From: Halictus rubicundus
Lineage: Eukaryota; Arthropoda; Insecta; Hymenoptera; Halictidae
Reading direction: 5' to 3'
NCBI RefSeq assembly: GCF_050948215.1
Contig: NC_135158.1
Span: 5,007,822-5,071,821 of the forward strand
Length of the DNA stretch: 64,000 bases
Translations under genes and position numbers: made by a program
Part shown: one piece after another, positions 24,747-37,105 of the stretch
Numbering within the stretch: the stretch's first letter is position 1
How the letters are laid out: every line of letters begins with the position of its first letter
The notes under the pieces: model-generated
Told to the model about the DNA's origin: nothing
Databases searched by the model: none
What the model saw: only the letters and a program-made list of their open reading frames with translations

Positions 24747-25692
24747 CTTCTACTGAGAATGTTATTATCATCGAACAAAGACTCCTAGCGACATGTTATC
24801 TATACGTATCAGATGCATTTCAATTATTTCCAGCATAATATATTTTAAACTTCTTATATCGACAATCCAACTGTATGTTCTTCCAATTCGAAGTTATGGG
24901 AGAGTTTGCCTTCTTACCAAATAGTACATAGATAAAGAATTATCATGTTATTTCTAAGACTTAAGCATAATACATTTACCATATTGAAGATCTCTAAGGA
25001 ACTTTATACTTTAAACATACGAGAATTCATAGCCTTCGTATTAATGCAAAGAGCGAATTTGCAATAAATATAGAAACTGGTATAATTCCATTTTTTGGAA
25101 TTTTGATGAAACTCGAATGGATAATTGTAATTATTCCATGCAAGTAGGTGTACTAATAAAGACAAACGAACATATGTTTATATGCATTCACTGGTCATTG
25201 CTGCCAAGAAAAATTTGTTATTAAAATATAGGTATTGAAAAGTGAAACACATTTGTATTGTTCACTGAAAAATTAGTTTCTTTGATATAGTGTTGATATC
25301 TTTAAAATGTAAGAGAAGCTACAGAAGCTACAGTTTCTCATCTCACGACAAGTGTCAAGGTCATGGAATTAGGTGAAGGTGAACAAGTAGCAGCAGCTTG
25401 ACTTTTACTTTACTCAAAGACCAGATTTGATCAGTTTGAACATGGCATGGTCCATGGAAAGATCACAGTTAATCACTCTTCTAATATCGAACTCCAGCTA
25501 GTGTCCTCGTTAGCATAATTATGACTACAGATAGAGATATGCAAAATGGCACAAAAACATTTCTATCTTACTTTGGAAAACGGTGTTCTGTGTTCTAAGT
25601 TAACATTATATGTAATGTCAACGATTATTCGAAATGTTACCTAAAATTAAGTGAAAAAATACTCTTAAAATAAAAACGATTTTGAAACAAAT
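24747..25692. other. Gap between the PH-only gene and the PDZ-RING gene
   Basis: This holds the 3' UTR of the PH-only gene and the 5' region of the next gene. I searched all frames for a lipid-binding ORD domain continuing the PH gene and saw none. No repeat or RNA gene is recognised. Confidence 0.5.
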
Positions 25693-27480
25693 ATGTCTAT
25701 TACACCTAGTCCAGAATTGTTGACCGAAGCAGCAGGTGTACAAGTATTCGTAACACCTTTATTAGACGAAAAATGTCGATCAAACGTAGCGTCGATCACG
25801 AGAAAAATTTGTGTGAAGTTACAAAATGTTAAGGAAGCCAAAGCTTGTGGATTCCATCTCACAAAATCAAAATGGGATCCTTATCCTTGGGTGAGCTGCG
25901 TCGATACCGGAAGCCTCGCGGATGCAGGCGGTCTTAGGTAAGACTGAATGAAATTGAAATAAAGAAAGTTAGTTAATTTAAACGAGTCTGCTTGTTCTGT
26001 TTCAGAGCTGGTGATTGTTTAGTGAATATCGATGGGCAGGATTTAATAGGATTAAAAATAAAAGACGTTGCAACATTCATTCACCAGCATCAAAAACAAA
26101 ATATAAATCTGTTTGTTTGGAGATATATTAACGAAGAAGACGAAAAAGCAGAAGCAGGAGTAGCTATAAAGGGACCTCTGCCTGACATAGCAAATAAACT
26201 CGTAAATGCAGTGTCTGGAGTTGTAAATAAATATCTTCAAATATATAACTTCTTCGTTTAAGTATCATAACGTTATGCTGCTCTTAATGAAATCATTATA
26301 TATGCTCAGGTGAAGGCTCTAGAATGTCCAATTTGTTTGGAGAGTTCAACGCCCCCAGTCTCTCAATGCGTTCACGGGCATATTATTTGTGTAGGATGCA
26401 GGCCAAGGACATCTCGTTGCCCAGTTTGCCGAGTCAGATTAGGTCAAGGTAGATGCTTGCTCGCGGACAAACTTCACAAGGTATTTCGAGACGCTTTTCA
26501 GATAACAGACGATCCCTGCAATAATATAGAATACCAAGGTTGGACCCTTCAAGATCGGCTCTTTGGCAAAAGTAACAGAAAAATTGGGTCAACGGACAAA
26601 TCGAAGAGTAATGGCGCGATTTTGAAAGCGCGTCACACGCTATTGTCTAAATTATTCTTTGGCGGAGTAGAGAAAGCTGCTTCGGCGGACAATTTGGCAA
26701 CAGTTTCCAAAGAAGTATTCAACACAACCGAAGCGTCGACCAACAGTTTGAAATTCAAGGATCGTTTGAGATTGTGCGATCGTACAAAGTCTGCGAGCAC
26801 AGGAGAATTATCGAAAGAAACGATGAAAGATGTCATCAACGAGTCTTTGCAAACCGATGCTACGGATAGAATATCAAGCGCTGCCGGCAGAATGTCTAGT
26901 ACTGCCAGTTTAATGTCCAGCATGCCTCCGAGACCCGTTTGGAAAGATTCCGTGGAGTCTGTGTCTTCTACACAAATAGTATGTCCTTTCCGAAGGCAAA
27001 GTGGCTGTAGAGATGTTATTACACCTGACTTGGTGTTGGAACACTTGAGTAGAGTTCACGAAGTTCCACACGTTCATTTCTATTCTGTTCCTGTACAGAT
27101 TCCGTTGCCACTTCCATTTGGTACTAATGCTGTTTACATATTACATTATGCTGGCGAACTTTTTTTCTTGCAGGTATATTCTTTTCTATTGTTATTTAAC
27201 CCGCTGTTATAAGGAAACGGTACTATGAATTGCCAATGTACAGTACGAAGAGGAAGCTCTCTGGATCTCGTGCGCGACGGGATCAAATTCCTGGGAATGG
27301 GTTCTGCATGCTCAAGGAGAAAACAGTACCGAAATAAGGATGCGACGAAGTGTAGCAAGCCTCGAAATTCCCACCATCGTGTCGCCACAACATATTGCAC
27401 CGCTACCAAACTCATTATCATTGCGCACATTAGGCATTCAATTGAATGAGTACGGCACGCGTGAACAGTTAGGCGTGTAA
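25693..27480 (+). CDS. PDZ, RING and SIAH-like domain protein, probable E3 ubiquitin ligase
   Basis: Four exons: 25693-25937, 26006-26222, 26310-27173 and 27244-27480, phases 2, 0, 0; 520 aa. The PDZ domain (about residues 35-125) has GFHLTKSKWDPYPWVSCVD, GSLADAGGLRAGDCLVNIDG and a helix IKDVATFIHQH. A C3HC4 RING follows directly after residue 154 (CPICLESSTPPVSQCVHGH ... RCPVC). The C-terminal half resembles the SIAH/Sina substrate-binding region (CPFRRQSGC zinc-binding stretch, LEHLSRVHE, LHYAGELFFLQ, then WISCATGSNSWEW). RING proteins of this type transfer ubiquitin from an E2; the PDZ would choose C-terminal peptide partners. The last intron is only 70 bases, with a weak pyrimidine tract. 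Without it the frame ends early at 27212, but the downstream exon continues the SIAH-like fold in frame. I cannot name the orthologue. Confidence 0.85.
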
Positions 27481-27891
27481 CAACTTATATGTATATGTGT
27501 GTGCATAATGTAAGAAAGTAACAAAACTATTTATTATAGTCATAATAAAAAATTAAAAACTAGATTACAATTCGATATAAAAATTTGATACACGATTATC
27601 ACAATGCTAATGTATTTATATCTATATACGTATAAAATTATATTTCACTGGCTGTAAGACTACTTCGGATACAACAGCAATAGTCCGCTGGACGCTTGTT
27701 GTTTCGTCTTATAACCAACAGATTTAAAAAAAAAGTAAAATTTATATTTTGATGTTAAAATTAACGAATAAGTATAATTTTAAAAATACGTATCCATTAT
27801 ATTTGTAAAGTATACAAATAGTTAACAATAGATCATGTTTATTTGATATCTATAAGGCACAGATATAGTGGCATGTATTTGATTTTTATAA
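27481..27891. other. Convergent 3' ends of the PDZ-RING gene and p53
   Basis: This AT-rich stretch contains AATAAA on the plus strand near 27543 and its complement TTTATT near 27533. Poly(A) signals for both convergent genes therefore nearly overlap. There is no coding sequence. Confidence 0.6.
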
Positions 27892-29335
27892 TTATGGAGT
27901 TTCGTGCAATATGTCATCCATATATGGTTTAAAAAATTCGTACTGGCCAGTTCGCGCGGCTTGGCCGGCCATGATGTCATACGCATACTTTAATACCGCT
28001 AAATAGTTCTCTTTTCCAATTATTTTTAATTGAACATTAAAGACATGCGTATCACAAGATGGCATTACCTTTTTAGCAACAGGTAAACAAAGCTTCCTTT
28101 TTTTAATGTCAGGTTGTGAGTCTGTAATCTCTGATTCCTCCTTCTTTTTGTCTCTTTTTGGACAACTGCAAACCCTGACAGAAAGTATGCGCCTGCCCAG
28201 TACTGTTCTCTTATGGTCCTCCAAAGTAAAAATTAAATCTGTCGGTCTGCGATTCATGCCGGATGGACAACTGTTCTTACATAAAAATTTAAAATTCATT
28301 GGGACATATTGTGACCCGGGTTGAGGTGTACGAAGAGGAGTCAGTACAGACAAATGCTCATTTCTTTCTTCGTACATGCTCGAAAGATCCAGACAACGAA
28401 CGACATGTTTGATTACTCTTGGATCATAATCTCGATTGTTTGTATTGTTTAATGCCATATGATTATGACACCTTCTGACTGGATCGCTCGCATATTGATC
28501 TAAACTGAAAACCATAGTAGTGCGCAAATATAAACCATCATCAGATGGATCCCAAAAAAAACGTAATGGCAGTGTTTCATCCATGTTGATGAATACTTTT
28601 CTCAATGATGGAGAATACTATTAACAAAACGAGAGAAATATATTAAACTTGAGCTTTTATTTTACAAAGAGTCCATAAACTAAAGAGAATACTTACAACC
28701 CGATGTTTGGTAGATTCCTGATTGGCTAATGAAAACTGGAAATTGTAACACCCAGGAAATTCTTCCCTTACTGGAGTTGTCGGTTCCGATGCCGGATAAT
28801 ATTCCGGAGATTCTTCAGTCTTCATTTGTTTCCCTTCTATGTATTTTTGTGTTAAATTGTTTATATCATATTTTTCTTCGTTGTATGTTTCTACAATGTC
28901 GAATTTTACATCGATATCGTCTTCTATCATAGTCCCTGTTAATAATGGCAAAGTATTGCTTCCGCTGTATCAAGTGACAAAAAGAAATCATGTATAATGA
29001 GAACGGTGTTCTTTTTAGAGATTAGTTAAAGATTTCGTTCACGTCACGCTCGATCATTACTAGAACTGTAATTACCGCACTAAATATGTTTGTAAATTCT
29101 ATTATATCTTCATAAGATAAACGTCAATTATTTTAGATCGATACCGACAAAAATGAATAAAAATTTCGAGTCAGAATTGCGTTTACTCTGAAAGCCGAGA
29201 AAAATTGACATGAAAATGAGAACGAAAGTATCATAACAAAATGGTTTCTTACATTTCTCTCTGCAACTCCGAAAATGCTTCGTCGTCGAGTAATGCAGAT
29301 TCTTGTGAGTCTGAAAATCCGTTTGTATTAGTCAT
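27892..29335 (-). CDS. p53: p53 family transcription factor
   Basis: Three coding exons: 29253-29335, 28697-28964 and 27892-28617, joined in phases 2 and 0; 358 aa. An acidic N-terminus (SDSQESALLDDEAFSELQ, then EESPEYYPASEPTTP) is the likely activation domain. The DNA-binding domain starts near FPGCYNFQFSLANQ. It carries the zinc ligands of the family (RRCHNH and CKNSC), the minor-groove arginine loop in CPSGMNRRP, and the contact motif VRVCSCPKRDKKKEE, equivalent to human residues 270-285. A basic stretch KKRKLCLP (nuclear localisation type) and a C-terminal oligomerisation-like segment (VQLKIIGKENYLAVLKYAYD) follow. The protein controls apoptosis and DNA-damage responses in the nucleus. 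Exon 1 coding sequence starts at an ATG at 29335; the gene is convergent with the PDZ-RING gene. Confidence 0.96.
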
Positions 29336-32300
29336 GATGTATCACAATGTTTACCAGTCACCATGCACTAAGTTCCGCAGCAGCGGCGCCATTTGTATTC
29401 GCGGGAAAATCCTTTGTTCAAATAAAGGATAATTTTCCTCGGTAACAAGGCTGTTTACAATGTATTTGAAATCATTTCATATAGTACGACGCACACGTTC
29501 TTTTTATAAGATTAAACTAATATTACTTACGTACGATGAATTTATAAAATAAATCCAAATTTTTGTTAAGAAATTTTTATTATAAGCACGAAACCAACAA
29601 AGTGGATTTACATGTAACGAATACTATACCGCCTTACGGGAGAATGTGTCGCTCGAAAAATACGGTGTTTTCTACCGCCCTCTAGGATAGATTTTGGCTG
29701 GAGTAAGAAACAGAAGGCCAACGACGGTATCTCGTCGGTGCAGAAGACCACTAAGGAAATTCTCGTCGGTGAGAAGGTGAATCATCACGGAACCATATCG
29801 ATTATCAAATGTTACATTCTCCCACGAACGTATTCGAATTAAGTAATATCATTATTATGTTTCACTCTATGTATTCCCGCTGATAAGCCAGTTCCGGCCT
29901 AAAGCGTAAAAAAAACAACATTTGTCAGTCGGTAACATTTGACGACAAGTTTGAGCGTTTTGCCGCTACGTGTAGTGGCGCTAATTTCAGATTTTATGAA
30001 GCAGATAATTCGTGCCGGATTTTACACGGGATCTTATGGCGTTCGCGGAAAAAATTACCTGTGCGATACTTTTGCAATAATTCCAGACACTAAACTTTTA
30101 GTTTTAATTTAATTTCCTTGTTAAATGAGCCATTAAAGCTGTGTGGAGTCTAATCTGCATTTTTTTATCTTAAAGAAAGCTCCAAGAAAACGTACTTAAA
30201 TAAATAAAGCTTTCGTTCAACGTTCCCTTTGCCCATGATTTATTCATCTCTTATATTATATCTATTTCAATTTATACATTACATCTATTTTAATTTTTAT
30301 ATTACATTCGTCAAAGTTGGTTGTGATTATTATTAATCAGTAAGTGTCGAGCTGCACGCGTTTCTATAGCGTTTACGCAGACCCGCCTTCTGCGATTATT
30401 GATTGTTTTTATGTTTGCCCTAATTTAGCAGTAATTCGTTTTTGTTGTAATTCTTTCGCTCGCGTAATATTCAACAATTGCTTTCAATAACCGAACGTGG
30501 GACGTTTCGTTGGCAGTGGGTCCGAGTGGGTTGATCGATCACGTTGTCCATTGATTGTCTGATCGCGAACGTCTCATTCTACTGCGCGCATTGTCGTGCA
30601 ACAAGCGATATCGTTTATATGCATCGTGCAACAAGTCCTTCATCGAGTGAAACGGTTACCGATCGGGTGCGCACAGCTCGACGTGAATATTTCACTCGAC
30701 AAAAGGTTCACCGCAACATTATGCACCTGCCACATTTATTTAAAGACTCTCGCGCGCGCGCCTTTAATTGCCGCACACTTAATAAATTGCGGAACGAGTG
30801 CCGTCGAGTTAATTGCTCCCGCGCCTATTTTCTTATAAGATAATTACGCCATCGTTTATAAATAAATACGATACCATTTTGCTTAATACCTTCATCGTCA
30901 TACTACGTAATCATTCCCAAACTATGAAGATGTAAACACCTCGATAAACGCTCGTTAATGCTTTAATTGATAGTCAAACAACTAACATTTGATATTTAAT
31001 TCGTTGATTAGGTGAATCGTCTCTGTGTAAACATTTACCGTGTAAAGCTGACACACCTTTGTTATTTACGATACTACGTACATATTTCTGATTATGTTTA
31101 TGGTACACATTATTCGAAACGTTATGTAATTTATGCAGGAAGGTGATACATAGTCGCCGCGGTGTTGACAATCGGAAATAGATTGACTGTCTATTCAACG
31201 TCGCCTACAGCCCCGATCGAACACAAACTAACTTTTACTTTCGAGCTAAATGGGGTGGATATAAGTGGCGAAGGTATAAACCACCGGGCTCGTATGACAC
31301 ACCGTTGAGTCATACTACTTCTAACCGTAGGAAAGTCAACCTGTGAACCTTCCGACTGGTTTCGGAACGGGGTCAAGGATATCCCCGAAAGTTGATTCCA
31401 GTTCTAACAGGGCTATTTTCAAGAAGATCGCTTCCGGCGGCCATTGATGACTTCTTAAATATAGATAATTTAATAACATTTTTATCTTACGTCGACCACA
31501 AAGAATCTTGTACAGTACCAAAGAAAAAGCCTTAGTCTTTTCGTGCTTGTTTCTCTCGAAGAGTCAGATGCTGCTATAGTTTCAAGGAAATGCTTCTGTA
31601 GCATTTTTTCTGGAACAATCGTTTCAAACCTAGAGGTGTTCATGTTTCAGAGTCAGTGTTCAGCGAAGTTCGTATTCGTCGAACGTGTTTGACGGAACGA
31701 ACGTTTCGATGGATTTCGTTGACCAAGAAAGGGAGGTGCTGAAACGGCGAAGTGTTTCAGTTGCCAAACGCAAGTATATTTTCGCGTGTTCCGATTACTC
31801 CTCGGAGCTCTCTTATCAGCGGGTACGTATCGAGTAAAGCTGCAGTGGCGAGAGAAAAATAATGATTTTCCCCACGTGGGTGAAGAAAGTAGGTGATAGC
31901 TATGACAGAGTCGGAGGTGTAGCCAGCGAAGGTGGGGATGATGGCGGCGTTGGTAGCTGAGGAAGCTCAGTTTCGTTCTCAGTCTCATCCGGGCTGGAAC
32001 CTCGGTGTCGCACGCGCCCCGAAATCCATCGGAAAGTCGCGTTTTGGTGCAACGAACCGGAAGATCGATACACGGGTGCGTGGAATATATCGCGAAGCCA
32101 AGTGATTAACTCGGCCAGACGGTTGACTGACAGGTGAACAATCGCTATACAAGTTGCTACCGCCTTTTCAACGTATGCATCATCACGGCTAATTATCATG
32201 CGACCCGATAACGCTGCTTCTCCGCATAAACGATTCAATTATTCGCAGAGGCGACGACAGGTTGCGAAAACTTTCGCAACGTCCTATGAATTAAAACTGA

Positions 32301-35300
32301 TGGGAATTCGCTCGGGCAGACCTCCGTTTGACACTGACACTTCTGCTATAGCGTGCGAACTTGTTACCGAAGTTTCTGCTATCGATCATTTTCCTACTTT
32401 CAGTAGTATGTATTTTTCAAGGTTTGTGTTCGAGTCAGAACGGACCTAACGAGGTGTAACGAGGGCTAAACGGATAATTAAGATCTCGAAATCTCAGGAG
32501 CAAGAGTACGATTCTTTAAAAATTGTTTTATAATGTTCCAACCTCGATTCCGACAATCAATCAACTACCACGCACGATTAAAAAATATCGCAACGTTACT
32601 AAACGCAGTCAGCACTCTTTTCATGAAAAGCTGGTTTCCTTCTTAGTTGAAAGTGGTATTTTCATAGAAAAGATTGCAAGTATTTGATAACATTCTCAGA
32701 AGTGTTTACTATGTTACAATGTAATCCCCCATTTTTATGGGGGAAGACTGCAAACGTTGGAATCGTGTTTTGCTCATAATCCCACAATTTAAACAAATCA
32801 ATCGCAACGCAATAGTAACTGAAATTAAATGGATTATTAGTCCCGAGTCTGGACATGACACGTATCCAGGTCTACGACCCAGTATCAATTTTCATTTCCA
32901 GAATCGAACGGCGTATGCGATAAACACTGTAATTTTTCGGGACAGGTAGTCGAGCATCTAGATTCCGTTCCGATATCTCCGCGTTATCAGTTACAGAGGC
33001 GTGTCCCCGGTTTCTACCTGCGCACTATCGGGCGCCCATCATTGTCAACGTTGCGGTGTTACGATCTTCGCCGCGGTTTTCATTCATTTCATTCATTTGC
33101 GAGGGCTCCGCGGACTCTTCGTGACGAAACTCGTCTATTTCGATGCGCGTCGTAACGCCGTTGACGTAATGTCCAAATAAAACTGAACGGAGCCGACGAT
33201 AACGAGTGTCGCGAGCCCAGAAGCTCGTCCAGGCTTCGCTATGAATAACATTCGTAAAGCAACGTTCACTGGCTGCTGATAAGCATGATCGACGTTGTTC
33301 CAATAGACGGTGGTTTATCATCAGACGTAACGACGCGGTCGCACGCGACGAATTTCGTCTGGCCGAGAGCCTGATATTTTTGCACATTCTCTCGGCAAAT
33401 AGTTCGCAAGTTCGTGCAGTTTAAAAGCAATTTTTTAAAGCCCTCCATCGAATTTGTTACGATTACGGATTTTTCGGCGAAGCTGAAATAGTCCACCCAT
33501 GCCAGGTCCGTAATAATTAATACCTTGATGCATATTTACAATACGTGCAAACTTAAGATGCAAAAAGATCAATACAGCAAACACGAATTTCTATTTCATC
33601 TTTTTTCATAAAATTACTAAGAGATTGAAGATCCACGTCCCAATAACCACTGTTGAAAAAATCACTCAGTATTCAGATAACAAGTAAAGTAAAAATTTCG
33701 TGACCACGAATTGCCATTGCAGAATGGACTTGCCCAGATTTCGCAAAATCAGTATGCAAAACTTGGACGGCTATAATTTCAATGCCGAAAAAGGTGTTTC
33801 TGAAGGGATGCTGATCGAAATCGAGCCATAATCGAGTGTCCCGAGTTCCCCGAGCGAAAGGACACGAAGGGCTCGGTAGGATGGTGATTTTATTTGAATC
33901 GTTGGACGTCTAGGCGAGCGGGTAGTTAGCAAGGACCCCCTATCGCTCTCATTTCGGCTGCAGCGAGGGGTGAAACGCAGCGCTGAAGATATATTGAGAG
34001 AGGGTGACTGCGTGGATCGATAGAACACATGCGCCTTGCGGCACAGATTCCGTCCCGAGACAGAAGCGTTCAACAGCTTTCCGAGAGTTGTACACAAAGC
34101 CAGTTTCCTGCTTCCACCGACCGATCACGTTCGATCTGCTGAAAACCGTCCGAGGTTCGCTCGCGAATTCCGTTTCGCATTATTGTTCTTCCGCCGGACG
34201 CGATTCGGGTTTACCACTTTCGCATAAAACTTGCATACTTTTCCGTTCGGTGAGTTAACTGCAACCTGGGGATTCTCGAGTGTTTGGCAACATTGTGGCT
34301 GTCTCTGTGTGTATAGTCCTGTCGCCAGGGTTGCTTCGGTTCCAGCCCCAGTTGTTCTGTTTAGTTTCCAATTCGAAAAGAACATCCGGAATTTTTTCTG
34401 AAAAGATTCATCCATTTTCTTCGTTTAACAGCATCTTATTTGACAGTGTGTGCGTGTTGTGCATGTTGCAATGTATAATGTAATTTTTAAAGTAACCTTC
34501 TTCTGTAATTATTGTATTGGCAATATTTCGCTTGTGGTTGTGTGGAATTTTTTCAGAAAAAATTGACGGATTTAACACTAGGTTTACAAATGAAATAACT
34601 AAAATGTAGCTATCCAAATTTTTAGCCATTTGGATTGCATATATCAGCTGGTCCAGTCGCTGCGGAATATAGGAAAAAGATTTATTTTCCAAGATCCGTG
34701 TTGAATTCTCTCGGAGCCTTGACGGTAATGTTGAAAGTTCAGTCGCGTCCCGTACGAAGCCGCTTCTGCATTTTTTATTTACACGGGCGATGTTTGTTTA
34801 TTAACTGAGACAAACTTTCAGAAACGGGGTCAGTGTCGCGGTAACGCTGATCGTCTCTAAGCCGATGGTTCTCAGCGTGCATTAAGGCACGTCGACACCT
34901 GATCGGTATTACTTAATCAGGCCCCCCGCTTCCTGTTCCCCGATAATTGCGCTAACTCGCGGCCGCCGTAATCTCTATTTATAGTCATGAAATAACGTAG
35001 CTCGTGTCCATAGTCTGTACCACGGTCCGTGGCATTTAAAATCGGTTCCAGCGCCGACGAAATCCCCTGAGCAAAGTCTAACTTCAAGGTGTCCTAGAAA
35101 ATCATATTCTTCTGCAGCTGCTTTCTACTTTTTTTTTACACATTCACTCGCCATTGGAATAAAACGACCTACTGAACGACAAAAGTTGGTTATCAATCAA
35201 CACGAAGCACCTCTCTAAAAAAGTATGTTTATAAAGATCCATATTGGCTTAAAGAAGTTCAATCAGAGGATTTTCGAGATTTTCGAGAGGATCACGCGGC

Positions 35301-37097
35301 CAACTTTCCCTAGATGCAAATTAACATTTCTCGAAATGGCTAAAGCACTTCTAAGTTCTTGTAAATTATACTTAGTTACTCGGCATTGATGACTTAGCAA
35401 ACATGTCTCCGAGTTAGTATTTGCTGTGAGTATTTTTAACCTATATTTTGAAATCGCTGGAACGACACTGCGTAGGTCTTGAAGGAAATAATTTCCAGCT
35501 CTTGAGAAGTCCATTAAAAATTTATGCTTCCAAGGATTTATCTTCGTGAATTTTTCGGTAGTAATAACAGTCAGCAGGGAATTTCGGTAATAGCTTAAAA
35601 TGACGGGTTTGGACAGTGGACATGATAAATTTTGTTCTTTCCGTATACCGATGACACGATGTTTCCGGTACGAAGAAGCTATCTGCGCGATACCACGGTC
35701 TGACAGATAGAGTGTAATCATTTCGAAGTGCATCGCTGCACTGGTTCCCGCGGCTGGTATTGTCATGCGAAAAGTAACACCTGCAATCTAGTCAGTGAAT
35801 CAGATTTATAGCAGCTGATTAGATCCTCGTGCATTCGATGTTAGACACCCGGAAGTGATCCGTGATCGATCCGAGAGATACAAGCATGATCACGTCATTT
35901 TCTATTTAAATTTATCTAGTAGAATTGAAGGATTTGTTTTCATTGAAAAGGAAATCTTTCGTTCATCCACTGTAGGAAATCACATACTAACAGAGTCTCT
36001 ATTCATTTTTTAATAGCTCAGTTATTTTGTAAGACCTCTCAGTAAAAAATTACTACAACTAGTAAAATATATGTACTTTCAAATAAGATGCTTGATCGAA
36101 TGGAAATTTGGTTAATTTTTTCACGAAAAAATTGCGGAGATCGTTCGAATCGACAAGGGGCACTCTGGCAATTATCTTTCGTCGTTCGGGCGTCTTCTAA
36201 TTATTTTAGTAGTATTTTTAAGAGGTTTTGTAAACGCTTCAACGTCTTTTATGACGGACAGTGCACACAGGGTGGATCGCGTGTCACGGTCAAGTGTAAG
36301 CATACGATTTATTACAATGTGAATCGTGTAGTAGCACCGTTCACGCTATTAGAGTTTGACACCTCGATGACGTTTTCGGGTCAAGTAACGCTGGCTGTCG
36401 ATTTAACATAATTCCCGTAGGCGCCTCCCTACGTGAAAATTCACGCTGACGGTTTAATGAGGAATCGAGGGTCATCGATGCTCTCTTCTGATCGACTGCT
36501 GGATTACACAAACACCTTGATCCGAGCCTGTGCACACCTAATTTCCATAATTAATACAAAGTGTACCGCACCAGCTGGAGCGCTAATTTACCCTTCAGCC
36601 TTCGCAGTAATCTTATCGGACGTTTATTGACGGATACGAAGCGTGTCTACGACGACGATCATCCTATCTTCCCTCCTCTTCATGTTTTTCTTGAGCTAAA
36701 TGGCAATTTGTAGCTGCGCCCCTAATTAAAAGTAACGCTACACGCCCCTGGCAAAGAATAAAACGATAAAACTTGTTCTACATTTGCTTTTGTAATTTTA
36801 CGAAACAAGAAAATTCGATATTGAGTCATCTTCATCGTTCAGAGTATTAAAAAACGTTTTAAGGGTGGTATTACTCGATCGTAACGTAAATAAAATGTTA
36901 GAATGAAATTATTTTATACATCCTCACCGTAAACGACTAAATTAAAGATAAAGGTTTGGGTCACCGAGTAGCGGATTTTTATGCAAAATAAAAATTGTCT
37001 GCATGAATTGCAAGAAACAGAAATTTGTCAGTCCCTAAAAATGGTGGTAATATGTAGGAAAATACGAGAGCTGATGTTTTGATCCTTGAACTTCCAG
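29336..37097. other. 7.8-kb gene-free stretch upstream of ringmaker
   Basis: I see no exon with family resemblance on either strand. The start exon of ringmaker begins directly after a 3' splice site (AG at 37096-37097). At least one 5' UTR exon and the promoter of that gene should therefore lie in this interval. An alternating CG run sits near 30751-30760. A copy of a dispersed repeat lies at 36971-37028. Short frames in this area look random. Confidence 0.5.
36971..37028 (+). repeat. Dispersed short repeat, copy 2 (best preserved)
   Basis: It begins GCGGATTTTTATGCAAAATA and continues with a GTCTGCATGAATTGCAAGAA block. It aligns base for base with the copy at 58267-58322 apart from a handful of substitutions. 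It lies 69 bases upstream of the ringmaker start exon. Confidence 0.7.
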
Positions 37098-37105
37098 GAG
37101 CAAGG

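Noticed and set aside
29651..29849. Lysine-rich open frame (SKKQKANDGISS..) without a start codon
   Set aside because: About 66 codons is not exceptional, and no known protein is recalled. It is not supported as a gene, though a spliced exon cannot be excluded.
33025..33387. 120-codon minus-strand frame in the p53-ringmaker gap
   Set aside because: No family resemblance, no splice context and arginine-rich random composition.
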